DNA from: Halioglobus sp. | GTDB lineage: Bacteria > Pseudomonadota > Gammaproteobacteria > Pseudomonadales > Halieaceae | Reading direction: 5' to 3' | NCBI GenBank assembly: GCA_002699145.1 | Contig: PABK01000011.1 | Location: 1-46,731 of the forward strand | Length of the DNA stretch: 46,731 bases | Shown: positions 27,427 to 35,484 of the stretch, piece after piece | How the letters are laid out: every line of letters begins with the position of its first letter | Position numbering within the stretch: position 1 is the first letter of the stretch | Made by a program: the position numbers and the translations under genes | Notes under the pieces: model-generated | The model's input: only the letters and a program-made list of their open reading frames with translations | What the model was told of the DNA's origin: nothing | The model's database searches: none

Positions 27427-28460
27427 GGGGTGAGTTCGACCCGGTTCTCGCCCTGCGTTACGCGGCCTATCAGGCGCGCCTCGTGTCCCGCCGCGGCCAG
27501 GCCGGCCAGGGCCGCGTCGACGTCCTGCTGTGCCACGCACACCACCATGCCGATGCCGCAGTTGAAGGTGCGGTACATCTCGTCGCTGGCCACGTTGCCC
27601 TGCTCCTGCAGCCAGCTGAAAATCGCCGGCCATTGCCAGCTGCCGGTGTCGATGACGGCGCCGCAGTCGGCGGGCAGTACGCGCGGCAGGTTCTCGCTGA
27701 GCCCGCCGCCGGTGATATGGGACAATGCGCGGATTTCCACCTGCTCGCGCAGCGCCAGCAGCGCCTTCACGTAGATGGTGGTCGGCGCCAGCAGGGTCGC
27801 GCCCAGGGTGGAGTCGCCGAAGGGCTGGCCCAGGTCGGCGCCGCTCACCTGGATGATCTTGCGGATCAGCGAGTAACCGTTGGAATGCGGGCCGCTGCTG
27901 GCGACGCCCAGCAGCGCGTCGCCGGCGCGCACCTTGCTGCCATCGATGATCGCCGACTTCTCCACCACACCGACGCAGAAGCCGGCCAGGTCGTAGTCCT
28001 CGCCCTCGTACATGCCGGGCATTTCAGCGGTCTCGCCGCCGACCAGCGCGCAGCCGGCCTGTTCGCAGCCGGCGCCGATGCCCGTTACCACGGCGGCGGC
28101 CGTGTCCACGTTGAGGGCGCCGGTGGCGTAGTAATCGAGGAAGAACAGCGGCTCCGCGCCCGCCACCACCAGGTCGTTGACGCACATCGCCACCAGGTCG
28201 ATACCGATACTGTCGTGGACTCCCAGGTCCATGGCCAGGCGCAGCTTGGTGCCGACGCCGTCGGTGCCCGAGACCAGCACGGGTTCACGGTAGCCGGCGG
28301 GAATCTCGCACAGGGCGCCGAAACCGCCCAGGCCGCCCAGCACCTCGGGTCGGCTGGTGCGCCTGGATACACCGCGAATGCGCTCGACCAGCGCATTGCC
28401 CGCATCGATATCCACGCCGGCGTCCTTGTAACTCAGGCTGGATTTTTTTTCATCGCTCAT
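27423..28460 (-). CDS. purM: Phosphoribosylformylglycinamidine cyclo-ligase
   Basis: A 345-residue AIR synthetase (FGAM plus ATP to AIR). [30 protein letters not shown] and [14 protein letters not shown] are family signatures. ATG 28460 gives [18 protein letters not shown], the expected N-terminus. It overlaps purN by ATGA and is divergent from the DUF2066-hda pair, an arrangement I recall from Pseudomonas. Confidence 0.96.
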   Translation of the reverse strand: MSDEKKSSLSYKDAGVDIDAGNALVERIRGVSRRTSRPEVLGGLGGFGALCEIPAGYREPVLVSGTDGVGTKLRLAMDLGVHDSIGIDLVAMCVNDLVVAGAEPLFFLDYYATGALNVDTAAAVVTGIGAGCEQAGCALVGGETAEMPGMYEGEDYDLAGFCVGVVEKSAIIDGSKVRAGDALLGVASSGPHSNGYSLIRKIIQVSGADLGQPFGDSTLGATLLAPTTIYVKALLALREQVEIRALSHITGGGLSENLPRVLPADCGAVIDTGSWQWPAIFSWLQEQGNVASDEMYRTFNCGIGMVVCVAQQDVDAALAGLAAAGHEARLIGRVTQGENRVELTP

Positions 28461-28504
28461 GGGGGTCGGGTCCGCTGGAGGGTCGGGGATGAGTGGTTCG
28501 GCGG

Positions 28505-28518
28505 GCGCTATTCTAGCG
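28505..28518 (-). promoter_or_regulatory. Predicted -10 region of purMN
   Basis: The minus strand carries CTAGAATAGCGCCC with TAGAAT at 28515-28510, the same block as before rsxA. The -35 is poor. No PurR-like palindrome was recognised. Opposite it, TACAAT at 28577-28582 may serve the divergent DUF2066 gene. Confidence 0.4.
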
Positions 28519-28618
28519 TGCCTCTTGCCGGCGCGCATCCTCGGCGCGCCGGTGTGCCGGGCCCGGTGCGCCCTGTTACAATGCCCCTCCCACGCCCAGC
28601 GGTCAACGGAGAAGGTTT

Positions 28619-29677
28619 TTGGCCAAGCGATTTGTGGCGGCTGTCACGGCCGCCCTGGTGTACCTGCTAGCGGCTGCCGCGGTGGCGCAGACCACGCGCG
28701 ACCTCTACACGGCCAGTGTGCCGGTGGCGGACCAGGGCAGCCGGGCATTGCAGGTGGGGGCCCGGGAGGCCCTCTCGGAGGTGCTGGTCAAGGTGTCCGG
28801 CTCCCACGAGGTGCTGCAGATGGCGCCGGTCGTCGAGGCTTTGGGCGAGGCGCGCCAGCATGTGCAACAGTACGCCTACCAGCGTCGCGAGGGCGAGGGC
28901 GAGGACGACACCCTGTGGGCGCGCTACGAGTTCGACCCCGGGTATGTCACTGCGCTGGTGGTGGATGCCGGCGCGCCCCTGTGGACCGCAAACCGCCCGC
29001 CGGTGCTCGCCTGGGTCGTGGCCGAGGGCCCCTCGGGACGCTACTTCATCGCCGACGATCGTACACCGCAGCAGGCGCGCCTGTTGCGCGAGGCCTTTGC
29101 GCGGCGCGGTGTGACGCTGCAGTTCCCGCTGTTCGACCTGGCCGACACCGCGGCGCTGCCGCCCGACACCGCCTGGCGCCTGGACGGCCTGGCCCTGCGC
29201 GCCGCCTCCGACCGCTACGCGGCGCAGCACATAGTCGCCGGCCGCCTGGCCGCGGTCAGTGCCGGCGGCGTGGTCGGCGACTGGAGCTATTTCAGTCCCG
29301 ACGACCGGCTCGACCGCGCCGTGTCCGCCACCGATGCCGAGGATTTTGCGCGCCAGGGCGCGGCTATCGTCGCCGCCACCATGGCGGCGCGCTACGCGGT
29401 GGCGCCGTCGCTGGGGGGCGACCAGGGCCTGCGCATGTCGGTTAGCGGGGTGACGGCGTACGCCGACTACGCCGCCATCGTCAGCTGGCTGGAAAGCCTG
29501 GAACTGGTGGATCGCGCCAACGTGGAACACGTCGCCGGCGAGCGCGTGGAGTTGCGCCTGTGGGCGCGCGCCGAGGCGGCGCAACTGGCCACCCTGATCG
29601 AGCTCAACGAGCGGTTGCAACCCGTGCCCGCCGCAGCCGGCGGCGCGCTGCTGAGCTACCGGTGGCTGCACCAGTGA
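28619..29677 (+). CDS. DUF2066 family exported protein
   Basis: A 352-residue protein with a signal peptide (residues 1-24, ending VAQ) and no other membrane segment, so probably periplasmic. The start ([33 protein letters not shown]) is the hallmark of DUF2066 proteins, which sit between purMN and hda in many gammaproteobacteria. Their function is not established. The TTG start at 28619 is set by GGAGAAGG immediately upstream and by the signal peptide. It overlaps hda by GTGA, which suggests co-translation, though a functional link to replication control is not implied. Confidence 0.88.
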   Translation: MAKRFVAAVTAALVYLLAAAAVAQTTRDLYTASVPVADQGSRALQVGAREALSEVLVKVSGSHEVLQMAPVVEALGEARQHVQQYAYQRREGEGEDDTLWARYEFDPGYVTALVVDAGAPLWTANRPPVLAWVVAEGPSGRYFIADDRTPQQARLLREAFARRGVTLQFPLFDLADTAALPPDTAWRLDGLALRAASDRYAAQHIVAGRLAAVSAGGVVGDWSYFSPDDRLDRAVSATDAEDFARQGAAIVAATMAARYAVAPSLGGDQGLRMSVSGVTAYADYAAIVSWLESLELVDRANVEHVAGERVELRLWARAEAAQLATLIELNERLQPVPAAAGGALLSYRWLHQ

Positions 29678-30366
29678 CCGCGCATCAGATGCCGCTGGAG
29701 GTGCGCCTGCGCGACGAGGCCACGCTGGACAACTATTTCGTGCTGCCGCAGCTGCAACCCCTGATAGACGCCCTGCAGGGGCAGCTGGCCGACGGCGGGG
29801 AACCCTCCCTCTACCTGCACGGGCCGCCCGGCAGCGGCAAGTCCCACCTGTTGCAGTCCTGCTGCCAGCTGCCGGACGAGCAGGCGCTGTACCTGCCCCT
29901 GGCGGACCTGCGGACCTATGCCCCCGCGGAGGTGCTGCAGGGGGTGGAGCGGCTAGCGCGCATCTGTCTCGACGACCTGGACGCGGTGGCCGGGGACGCC
30001 GCCTGGGAGCTGGAATTGTTCAACCTGTGCAACCGCGCCCGGCAGTCCGGTTGCCGCCTGGTGTTCTCCGCTGCCGCCGCGCCGCGTGCCCTGGGAGTGG
30101 GCCTGCCCGACCTGTTGTCGCGGCTCACCTGGGGCCCGGTGTTCGCCCTGCCGCGGGCCGCGGACGAGGACAAGGCGGAAATACTGCGTTTCCGCGCCGC
30201 CCGCCGCGGCCTCGGCCTGTCGCCCGGCGTGGCCAGCTATATTGTCAGTCGCGCCCCGCGGGAGATGGCGCGCCTGCTCGCGCTGCTGGACGAACTGGAC
30301 CGGGCCTCGCTGGCGCAGCAGCGTGCCCTGTCCATTCCTTTCGTCAAGCAGGCCCTGGGCTGGTGA
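29674..30366 (+). CDS. hda: DnaA regulatory inactivator Hda
   Basis: A 230-residue AAA+ protein that, bound to the DNA-loaded beta clamp, stimulates hydrolysis of DnaA-ATP and prevents re-initiation. Walker A GPPGSGKSH, Walker B ICLDDLDA and the C-terminal LDRASLAQQRALSIPFVKQ match E. coli Hda. I chose GTG 29674, overlapping the preceding stop, over ATG 29689: only the longer form keeps QMPL (residues 5-8), the clamp-binding QLxL-type motif. Confidence 0.93.
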   Translation: MTAHQMPLEVRLRDEATLDNYFVLPQLQPLIDALQGQLADGGEPSLYLHGPPGSGKSHLLQSCCQLPDEQALYLPLADLRTYAPAEVLQGVERLARICLDDLDAVAGDAAWELELFNLCNRARQSGCRLVFSAAAAPRALGVGLPDLLSRLTWGPVFALPRAADEDKAEILRFRAARRGLGLSPGVASYIVSRAPREMARLLALLDELDRASLAQQRALSIPFVKQALGW

Positions 30367-30401
30367 GCCCGTGGCAATGGGAAATTTCACACAAATCGAT
30401 G

Positions 30402-30429
30402 TTGGAGCATTCTAAATGAGTGCTATCCT
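30402..30429 (+). promoter_or_regulatory. Predicted promoter of the OmpA-like porin
   Basis: TTGGAG (30402-30407) and TATCCT (30424-30429) are spaced by 16 bases, in an AT-rich interval. The start near 30436 leaves about 33 bases to the ATG at 30469. Confidence 0.42.
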
Positions 30430-30468
30430 TTGCGTTTACACGCACGCCCTCAACGGAGTATGAGAAGA

Positions 30469-31494
30469 ATGAAAAAACATCTGATCGCCGCTTCTGCCGC
30501 AACCAGCATGGCGCTCGCAGGCTTGAGCCAGCCCGCGGCCGCTGAAATTCCCATCACCCTGAACGCCGGTGGCGGCTACTGGTTCTTCGACCGCGACCTG
30601 AAGGGCCAGGACCTGGACGATACCGCCACGCCCGTGGTGGGCGCGGAATGGGCGTTCAATGACAACTGGGCCGCCGAGGTGATGTTCGCCGACGACGAGG
30701 CCGACCTGGACGGCGGCGGCGACGCTGACGTGACCACCTGGCAGGTGGGCATGCTGTACTACGGCGGCAGCTATATCGGCGCGCCGTTCCGCCTGCGCCC
30801 CTACGCCGCCTTCGGTGCCGGTGAAATCGATGTCGATGCCGACAGCTACGACTCCGTGGAAACCACGGTCAACGGCGGCCTCGGTGTGCGCTGGATGCTC
30901 GGCCGCCGCGTCGGTGTACGCCTTGAAGCGCGCGCGCTGTACAGCCTGGACGAGAGCGACACCGATATTCTCACCACCGCCGGCCTGAATATCTACCTCG
31001 GCAAGGTCGATCCCGACCCGGTCGTGCAGGAAATCGGCGACGAGGACGGCGACGGTGTGCCGGACGATCGCGACCGCTGCCCGGGCACCGCCCCCGGCAC
31101 GCGCGTGGACGCGGACGGTTGCCCGCTGCCGGTGGCGAAGGTTGCCTCCGTCAAGCTCAAGGTCAACTTCGGTTTCGACTCTACCGAGGTGCAGGAGCAG
31201 TACTTCTCCGACCTCTCCGAGCTGGCTGACTTCCTCAAGCGCTTCTCCGACCTGCAGGTCGATGTCGAGGGTCACACGGACAGCACCGGCCCGGCCGATT
31301 ACAACATGGGCCTGTCCCAGCGCCGCGCCGAGGCCGTGGTCGACGTGCTGGTCAACCAGTACGGTATCGAGCGCAGCCGCCTGGAGCCGAAAGGTTACGG
31401 TGAGACGCAACCGGTCGCCAGCAACGACACCAAGGAAGGCCGCGCCGAGAACCGCCGCGTGATGGCCACCCTGGAAGTTGAATACGAGGAGTAA
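30469..31494 (+). CDS. OmpA/OprF-family outer-membrane protein
   Basis: A 341-residue protein: signal peptide 1-25 (ending AAAE), eight-stranded OmpA-type barrel about 28-185, a thrombospondin-type-3-like linker (DEDGDGVPDDRDRCPG and VDADGCP, with a Cys pair likely forming a disulfide as in OprF), and a C-terminal peptidoglycan-binding OmpA domain (about 220-330). The domain has VEGHTDSTGPADYN and LSQRRAEAVVDVL, including the Asp and Arg that hold diaminopimelate. It tethers the outer membrane to the wall. ATG 30469 is chosen over ATG 30460 because GGAG lies ten bases upstream and the latter would crowd it. Confidence 0.93.
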   Translation: MKKHLIAASAATSMALAGLSQPAAAEIPITLNAGGGYWFFDRDLKGQDLDDTATPVVGAEWAFNDNWAAEVMFADDEADLDGGGDADVTTWQVGMLYYGGSYIGAPFRLRPYAAFGAGEIDVDADSYDSVETTVNGGLGVRWMLGRRVGVRLEARALYSLDESDTDILTTAGLNIYLGKVDPDPVVQEIGDEDGDGVPDDRDRCPGTAPGTRVDADGCPLPVAKVASVKLKVNFGFDSTEVQEQYFSDLSELADFLKRFSDLQVDVEGHTDSTGPADYNMGLSQRRAEAVVDVLVNQYGIERSRLEPKGYGETQPVASNDTKEGRAENRRVMATLEVEYEE

Positions 31495-31500
31495 AACCCG

Positions 31501-32271
31501 CTAGCCCAGCTGGAAGCCGTCGGCATCCAGGTGGCAGGGAAAGGCCTCCCGGTAGGCCTGTAGAGCGGCGCCGTCCAGGACAACCCTGACGGCGCCGTTT
31601 TCGTTTCCGGCATCCGCCAGCTTCGCGCCATCCGCGGCGAAGGCCAGGCTGTCCCCGCTGTAGTCCAGGCCGTTGGCGTCGCTGCCGATACGGTTGACGC
31701 CGACCACGCAGGCCTGGTTCTCGATCGCCCTGGCCGCCAGCAGCGCGCGCCAGTGCGAGCGTCGCAGCGCCGGCCAGTTGGCCACGTAGACCAGCAGGTC
31801 GTAGTCCTGGCGATTACGGCTGAATACCGGGAAGCGCAGGTCGTAGCAGACCTGCAGGTTGATGCGCCAGTCGCGCCAGGGCACCACGACGCGCTGTGTG
31901 CCCGCCGCGTAACGTCGGTGCTCCCCGCCCATGCGAAACAGGTGGCGCTTGTCGTAGTGGTGTATGCCGTCGGGCGTGGCCAGGAGCATGCGGTTGAACA
32001 CCTGCTCGCCCTCGCGCACCGCGATGCTGCCGCACACCGCGCAGTCGTGCCGGCGCGCGGTGTCCTGCAGCCATGCGTGCGTCGCGCCGCCGGGTTGTTC
32101 CGCGTTGGCCAGTGCGTTCATGGAAAAGCCGGTGGTGAACATCTCCGGCAGCACAACCAGGTCCGTCGGTTGTTGCAGCGCGGCGATCGCCTGCTCGAAC
32201 TGGGCGCGGTTGTCCGCCGGGCTTTCCCAGGCCAGTTCACACTGTAGCAGTGTCACGGCTAGATCGCGCAT
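31501..32271 (-). CDS. Omega-amidase (nitrilase superfamily, YafV-like)
   Basis: A 256-residue carbon-nitrogen hydrolase. The catalytic triad is E43 (LPEMFTTGF), K108 (YDKRHLFRMGGE) and C142 (QVCYDLRFP), and the GGEH and SRN segments match the YafV/Nit2 type that hydrolyses 2-oxoglutaramate or 2-oxosuccinamate. It overlaps the upstream aminotransferase by 13 bases. Together they reproduce the transaminase/omega-amidase pathway: the transaminase uses glutamine to re-aminate a keto acid such as the methionine keto acid, and the amidase removes the resulting oxoglutaramate, pulling the reaction forward. Confidence 0.9.
   Translation of the reverse strand: MRDLAVTLLQCELAWESPADNRAQFEQAIAALQQPTDLVVLPEMFTTGFSMNALANAEQPGGATHAWLQDTARRHDCAVCGSIAVREGEQVFNRMLLATPDGIHHYDKRHLFRMGGEHRRYAAGTQRVVVPWRDWRINLQVCYDLRFPVFSRNRQDYDLLVYVANWPALRRSHWRALLAARAIENQACVVGVNRIGSDANGLDYSGDSLAFAADGAKLADAGNENGAVRVVLDGAALQAYREAFPCHLDADGFQLG
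31566..31604 (+). terminator. Terminator of the porin gene located inside the convergent gene
   Basis: A perfect ten-base-pair stem (CGGCGCCGTC at 31566-31575 and GACGGCGCCG at 31588-31597, 12-base loop) is followed by TTTTCGTTT. It lies about 70 bases after the porin stop, within the 3' coding part of the omega-amidase gene on the other strand. The gap between the two genes is only six bases, leaving no room for a separate terminator. Confidence 0.55.
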
Positions 32272-33401
32272 AGTGTCCTCGCTGCTTCGCGCAGTATGTC
32301 ATCGCCTTTGGCAAAACAGAACCTCAGGTAGCGTTGCTCCGGCGGGTCCCGGTAGAACACCGACACCGGGATGGCGGCGATGCCATGCTCGCGTGTCCAG
32401 GCCTGCGCCAGCGCCACGTCGGCGGTATCGGCGATGTCGCTGTAGTCCAGCAGCTGGAAGTAGGTGCCGGCACTGGGGATGACGCCAAAGCCGGACCCGG
32501 CCAGGGCGTCACAGAACAGGTCGCGCTTGGCCTGATAAAACGCGGCCAGCGAGGCGGGGAAATCCGGTTGGGCCGCCATGAACTCCTGCAGCGCCGCCTG
32601 TACCGGCGTCACCGCCACGAAACTCACGAACTGGTGCACCTTGCGCAGCTCCTCAGTGAGGGCGGGCGGGGCGACGCAGTAACCGGTTTTCCAGCCGGTC
32701 ACGCTGAAGGTCTTGCCGAAGGAAAACACGGCAAAGCTGCGCTTCCGCAGCGCCGGGTACTGCAGCACGCTGTGATGGGGCCGGCCATCGAATACCAGGT
32801 GTTCGTACACCTCGTCGCTCACCACCAGCAGGTCGTGCTGCTCGGCCAGGCGCTGCAACTCCTGCAGGTCCGCGGCATCGAGGATGCTGCCGCTGGGATT
32901 GTGCGGCGAGTTGACGATGATCATGCGGGTGCGCTGTCCCACCGCGGCAGCCACGCGCTCCCAGTCGACGCGAAAGTCCGGGGCCAGCAGGGGCACGTGC
33001 ACGGCGCGGCCACCCGCCAGGTCTATCGCCGGCTCGTAACTGTCGTAACACGGGTCCAGCAGGATGACCTCGTCGCCGCGCTGGATCACGGCGGTGATGG
33101 CGCAGAAGATGCCCTCGGTCGCACCGGGGACCACGGTGACCTCCGTGTCCGGGTCGCAAGACACGCCCCGGTAGAGTTGCAGCTGGGCGGCGATCTGCTC
33201 GCGCAGGCCGGGCAGGCCCGTCATCGGCGCGTACTGGTTGTCGCCGTCGCACACCTGCCGCGCCATCGCCTCGAGCAGGGCCCGTGGCGGGTCGAAGTCC
33301 GGGAATCCCTGGGACAGGTTGAGTGCGCCGTGGCGGGCGGCCAGCGCCGACATGCGGGTGAAGATCGTCGTCCCCACCCCGGGCAGCTTACTGTGCAGCA
33401 T
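32259..33401 (-). CDS. PLP-dependent aminotransferase (methionine/glutamine type, YbdL-like)
   Basis: A 380-residue class I/II fold-type I enzyme. It shows LSQGFPDFDPP near the start, NSPHNPSG (164-171), DEVYEHLVF and SFGKTFSVTGWKTGY, where K230 forms the Schiff base with PLP. The NLSQGFPDF and ATEGIFCAI pattern fits methionine aminotransferases (YbdL, glutamine transaminase K-like). Start ATG 33401 lies inside the end of the transporter gene (14-base overlap). The longer open frame is only a shadow of that gene. Together with the omega-amidase it probably recycles the methionine keto acid. Confidence 0.9.
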   Translation of the reverse strand: MLHSKLPGVGTTIFTRMSALAARHGALNLSQGFPDFDPPRALLEAMARQVCDGDNQYAPMTGLPGLREQIAAQLQLYRGVSCDPDTEVTVVPGATEGIFCAITAVIQRGDEVILLDPCYDSYEPAIDLAGGRAVHVPLLAPDFRVDWERVAAAVGQRTRMIIVNSPHNPSGSILDAADLQELQRLAEQHDLLVVSDEVYEHLVFDGRPHHSVLQYPALRKRSFAVFSFGKTFSVTGWKTGYCVAPPALTEELRKVHQFVSFVAVTPVQAALQEFMAAQPDFPASLAAFYQAKRDLFCDALAGSGFGVIPSAGTYFQLLDYSDIADTADVALAQAWTREHGIAAIPVSVFYRDPPEQRYLRFCFAKGDDILREAARTLCAI

Positions 33402-34176
33402 AATCCGCGTAGTTGTCGCCGGGACCCACGGTCTCGCCGGGCTTGAGTTGCAGGAAGGGGCGCAAGTAATGCACCGCCAGGTACAGCGGCCCGGTATCGA
33501 GCAGGGCAATCGTGGCCTTGAACAGGTAGTTGGAGCCGACCAGCACCAGCAGGGTCTGGAAGGCCATCTCCCCGCGCAGGAAGGCCGCGCCGAAGGTGAC
33601 GCCAATGACCATGACGGAGTCCACCATCTGGCTCATCAGCGTGCTGAAGTTGTTGCGGATCCACAGGTGGCGCCCCCGGGTCACCCGTTTCCAGAAGTGG
33701 AACAGCTGCACGTCGCAGTACTGGGCAGCGATGTAGGCCATCATGGAGGCGAACACCGCCCCCGAGGTCGTGGCGTAGATGAGCTGGTACAGGCCCACGC
33801 TCTGCTCCACCACCTCACCGTTGGGCAGTGCGACCGGCGCCGCCAGTTGCAGGATCTGCCACGGCGGCATGTTCTCCGCCGGTACCGACGGCATGGCGTT
33901 GCCCAGCACCAGCACCAGCAGGATGAAAAAGTTCAGTCCCAGCCCGACGGTGACCAGGAAGTTGGCGCGGGACTTGCCGTACAGCTCGCAGATCAGGTCG
34001 GTGCAGAGAAAGGTCAGCGGGTAGGGCAGCACGCCGACCGCCAGCGCCATGGGGCCCAGTTGTACGAAGCGCGTGATGCCGATGACATTGAGCAGCGTCA
34101 TGGCGCAGAGAAAGATGCCCGCCAGTACCAGGAAGGTGCGCTCGCGCCGCTCCGCCAGGGCCGCCGTCGTCAGCAC
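33388..34176 (-). CDS. yhhQ: Queuosine precursor transporter (YhhQ/QPTR family)
   Basis: A 262-residue inner-membrane protein with about six helices. VLPYPLTFLCTDLICELYGK is the family signature, and MSQMVDSVMVIGVTFGAAF matches the C-terminal conserved part. Family members import preQ0/preQ1 for tRNA queuosine. The start is GTG, three bases after the SDR stop. Its position in a four-gene transcript with an SDR and amino-acid enzymes, opposite a PTPS/QueD-family gene, is consistent with deazapurine or pterin metabolism. This linkage is inference. Confidence 0.88.
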   Translation of the reverse strand: MLTTAALAERRERTFLVLAGIFLCAMTLLNVIGITRFVQLGPMALAVGVLPYPLTFLCTDLICELYGKSRANFLVTVGLGLNFFILLVLVLGNAMPSVPAENMPPWQILQLAAPVALPNGEVVEQSVGLYQLIYATTSGAVFASMMAYIAAQYCDVQLFHFWKRVTRGRHLWIRNNFSTLMSQMVDSVMVIGVTFGAAFLRGEMAFQTLLVLVGSNYLFKATIALLDTGPLYLAVHYLRPFLQLKPGETVGPGDNYADYAAQ

Positions 34177-34179
34177 CGC

Positions 34180-34881
34180 TCAGCTCTCCCGCTGACCCAG
34201 GTTGCCGTGCAGCACGGCGCCGTTGATCACCGGGTTGTGGTGCGCCCAGCGGATCAGCTCGGCAATTTCCTGCGGCTCTATCAGGCGGTTGAAACTGTTC
34301 ATGGAGGCGATGCCCGCCTCCACCTCGGGCGCCGTGCCGATATGCGTGCGCAGCATCTCGGTATCGGTGAAGCCGGGGCAGATCAGCGCCGTGTGCACCT
34401 CGCGACCGAACAGGTCCTGGCAGGTGGCGCGCATCATGCCGAGCTGGGCGTGTTTGCTCACGACGTAACTGAAGGTGCCCCCCACGGCCTTCTCCGCCAG
34501 GGTCGATCCCACGTAGAGGACGCTGGAACCTGGCGGCAGCAGTGGCAGCAGGCGCTGGTTGAGGCTGTTGATGCCCACCACATTGCTCTCCAGCACCTCG
34601 CGCAGGCTGTCGCTGCTGCAGTCGTCGGCGCTGTCCTTGCGCATCTGGCTGGCGTTGTAGACCAGCGCCACACGCCCGGCCTGCTGCACATGCGGGGCGA
34701 GCTCGTCGCAGGCGGCCTCGATCGCCGCCGGCACTGTGAGGTCGCAGGTGATATTGGTGACATCCTGCAGCGGGCACTCGCGCCGGGACAGGTTGAAGAC
34801 CCTGAATCCCTCGGCGCTGAACGCGGCGGCCGCTGCGCGCCCGATGCCGACACTGGCGCCGGTAATGATCGCTGCATCCAT
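34180..34881 (-). CDS. Short-chain dehydrogenase/reductase
   Basis: A 233-residue classical SDR with the NADP-type TGASVGIG loop (7-14), NAS at 76-78, and catalytic S126, Y139 and K143 (YVVSK). An Arg pair after the second strand (LSRRE) favours NADPH. The overall shape recalls sepiapterin-reductase-like SDRs, which would suit the divergent PTPS-family neighbour, but substrate-specific residues cannot be judged by eye. ATG 34881 has AGGA upstream and a TATACT box at 34921-34916. The gene heads the operon SDR-yhhQ-aminotransferase-amidase. Confidence 0.85.
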   Translation of the reverse strand: MDAAIITGASVGIGRAAAAAFSAEGFRVFNLSRRECPLQDVTNITCDLTVPAAIEAACDELAPHVQQAGRVALVYNASQMRKDSADDCSSDSLREVLESNVVGINSLNQRLLPLLPPGSSVLYVGSTLAEKAVGGTFSYVVSKHAQLGMMRATCQDLFGREVHTALICPGFTDTEMLRTHIGTAPEVEAGIASMNSFNRLIEPQEIAELIRWAHHNPVINGAVLHGNLGQRES

Positions 34882-34955
34882 GACGAATCCTGTGGCGTGA
34901 ATAATGGCTGCGCACAGTATACCCGGCGCCGCCTGCCAGCCCAGCCATTTCTGCG

Positions 34956-34985
34956 GTGACGGCGAGCGCGAGGGTCGGCTACACT
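34956..34985 (+). promoter_or_regulatory. Predicted promoter of the PTPS-family gene, possibly leaderless
   Basis: GTGACG (34956-34961) and TACACT (34980-34985) are spaced by 18 bases. The -10 ends seven bases before the ATG at 34992, so transcription would begin at or next to the start codon, and no Shine-Dalgarno sequence is visible. Confidence 0.4.
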
Positions 34986-34991
34986 GTGGCG

Positions 34992-35471
34992 ATGGAAGCG
35001 TTGACGACACTGTATATCGATAAGGAGAGCCACAAGTTCTCCGCTGCCCATTTCACGATTTTCTCCGCCGCGGAGCGCGAGCGCCTGCACGGCCACAACT
35101 ACTCCGTGTCCGCGCGTATCGTCGCGCCCATGGGCGACAACGGCTTCGCCGCCGATTACAACGTGTACAAATCCCTGCTGGCGAAACTCTGCGCGGCGCT
35201 GGACGAGTACATGTTGCTGCCCGCCGCGTCTCCCTACCTGGAGATCGCGGAGCAGGGCGAGGAGTACCTGGTCACCTTCGATGGCCGGCAGATGCGCTTC
35301 CTGCGCAGCGACACGCAAGTGTTGCCACTGCGCAACATCACCGTGGAAGAGCTGTCACGCTACCTGCTGGACGGCTTGCTGCGCGACAGCGCCGGCCAGG
35401 ACCTGCGCGAGGTGGAACTGTGCGTCGCCTCCGGACCGGGACAGCGCGGCTGCACCACCTGGCGCGCCTGA
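34992..35471 (+). CDS. Atypical PTPS/QueD-family protein
   Basis: A 159-residue T-fold protein of the 6-pyruvoyl-tetrahydropterin synthase / 6-carboxytetrahydropterin synthase family. The zinc ligands H20 (SAAH), H33 and H35 (LHGH) are present. The catalytic Cys that normally stands four residues before HGH is R29, and the catalytic Asp-His pair reads D71-E72 (LDEYMLLP). It is about 40 residues longer than E. coli QueD, with an extra beta segment around 83-110. So it may bind a pterin or act by a different chemistry. It is divergent from the SDR and convergent with prlC. Confidence 0.78.
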   Translation: MEALTTLYIDKESHKFSAAHFTIFSAAERERLHGHNYSVSARIVAPMGDNGFAADYNVYKSLLAKLCAALDEYMLLPAASPYLEIAEQGEEYLVTFDGRQMRFLRSDTQVLPLRNITVEELSRYLLDGLLRDSAGQDLREVELCVASGPGQRGCTTWRA

Positions 35472-35484
35472 GTCCCCGGCCGGC

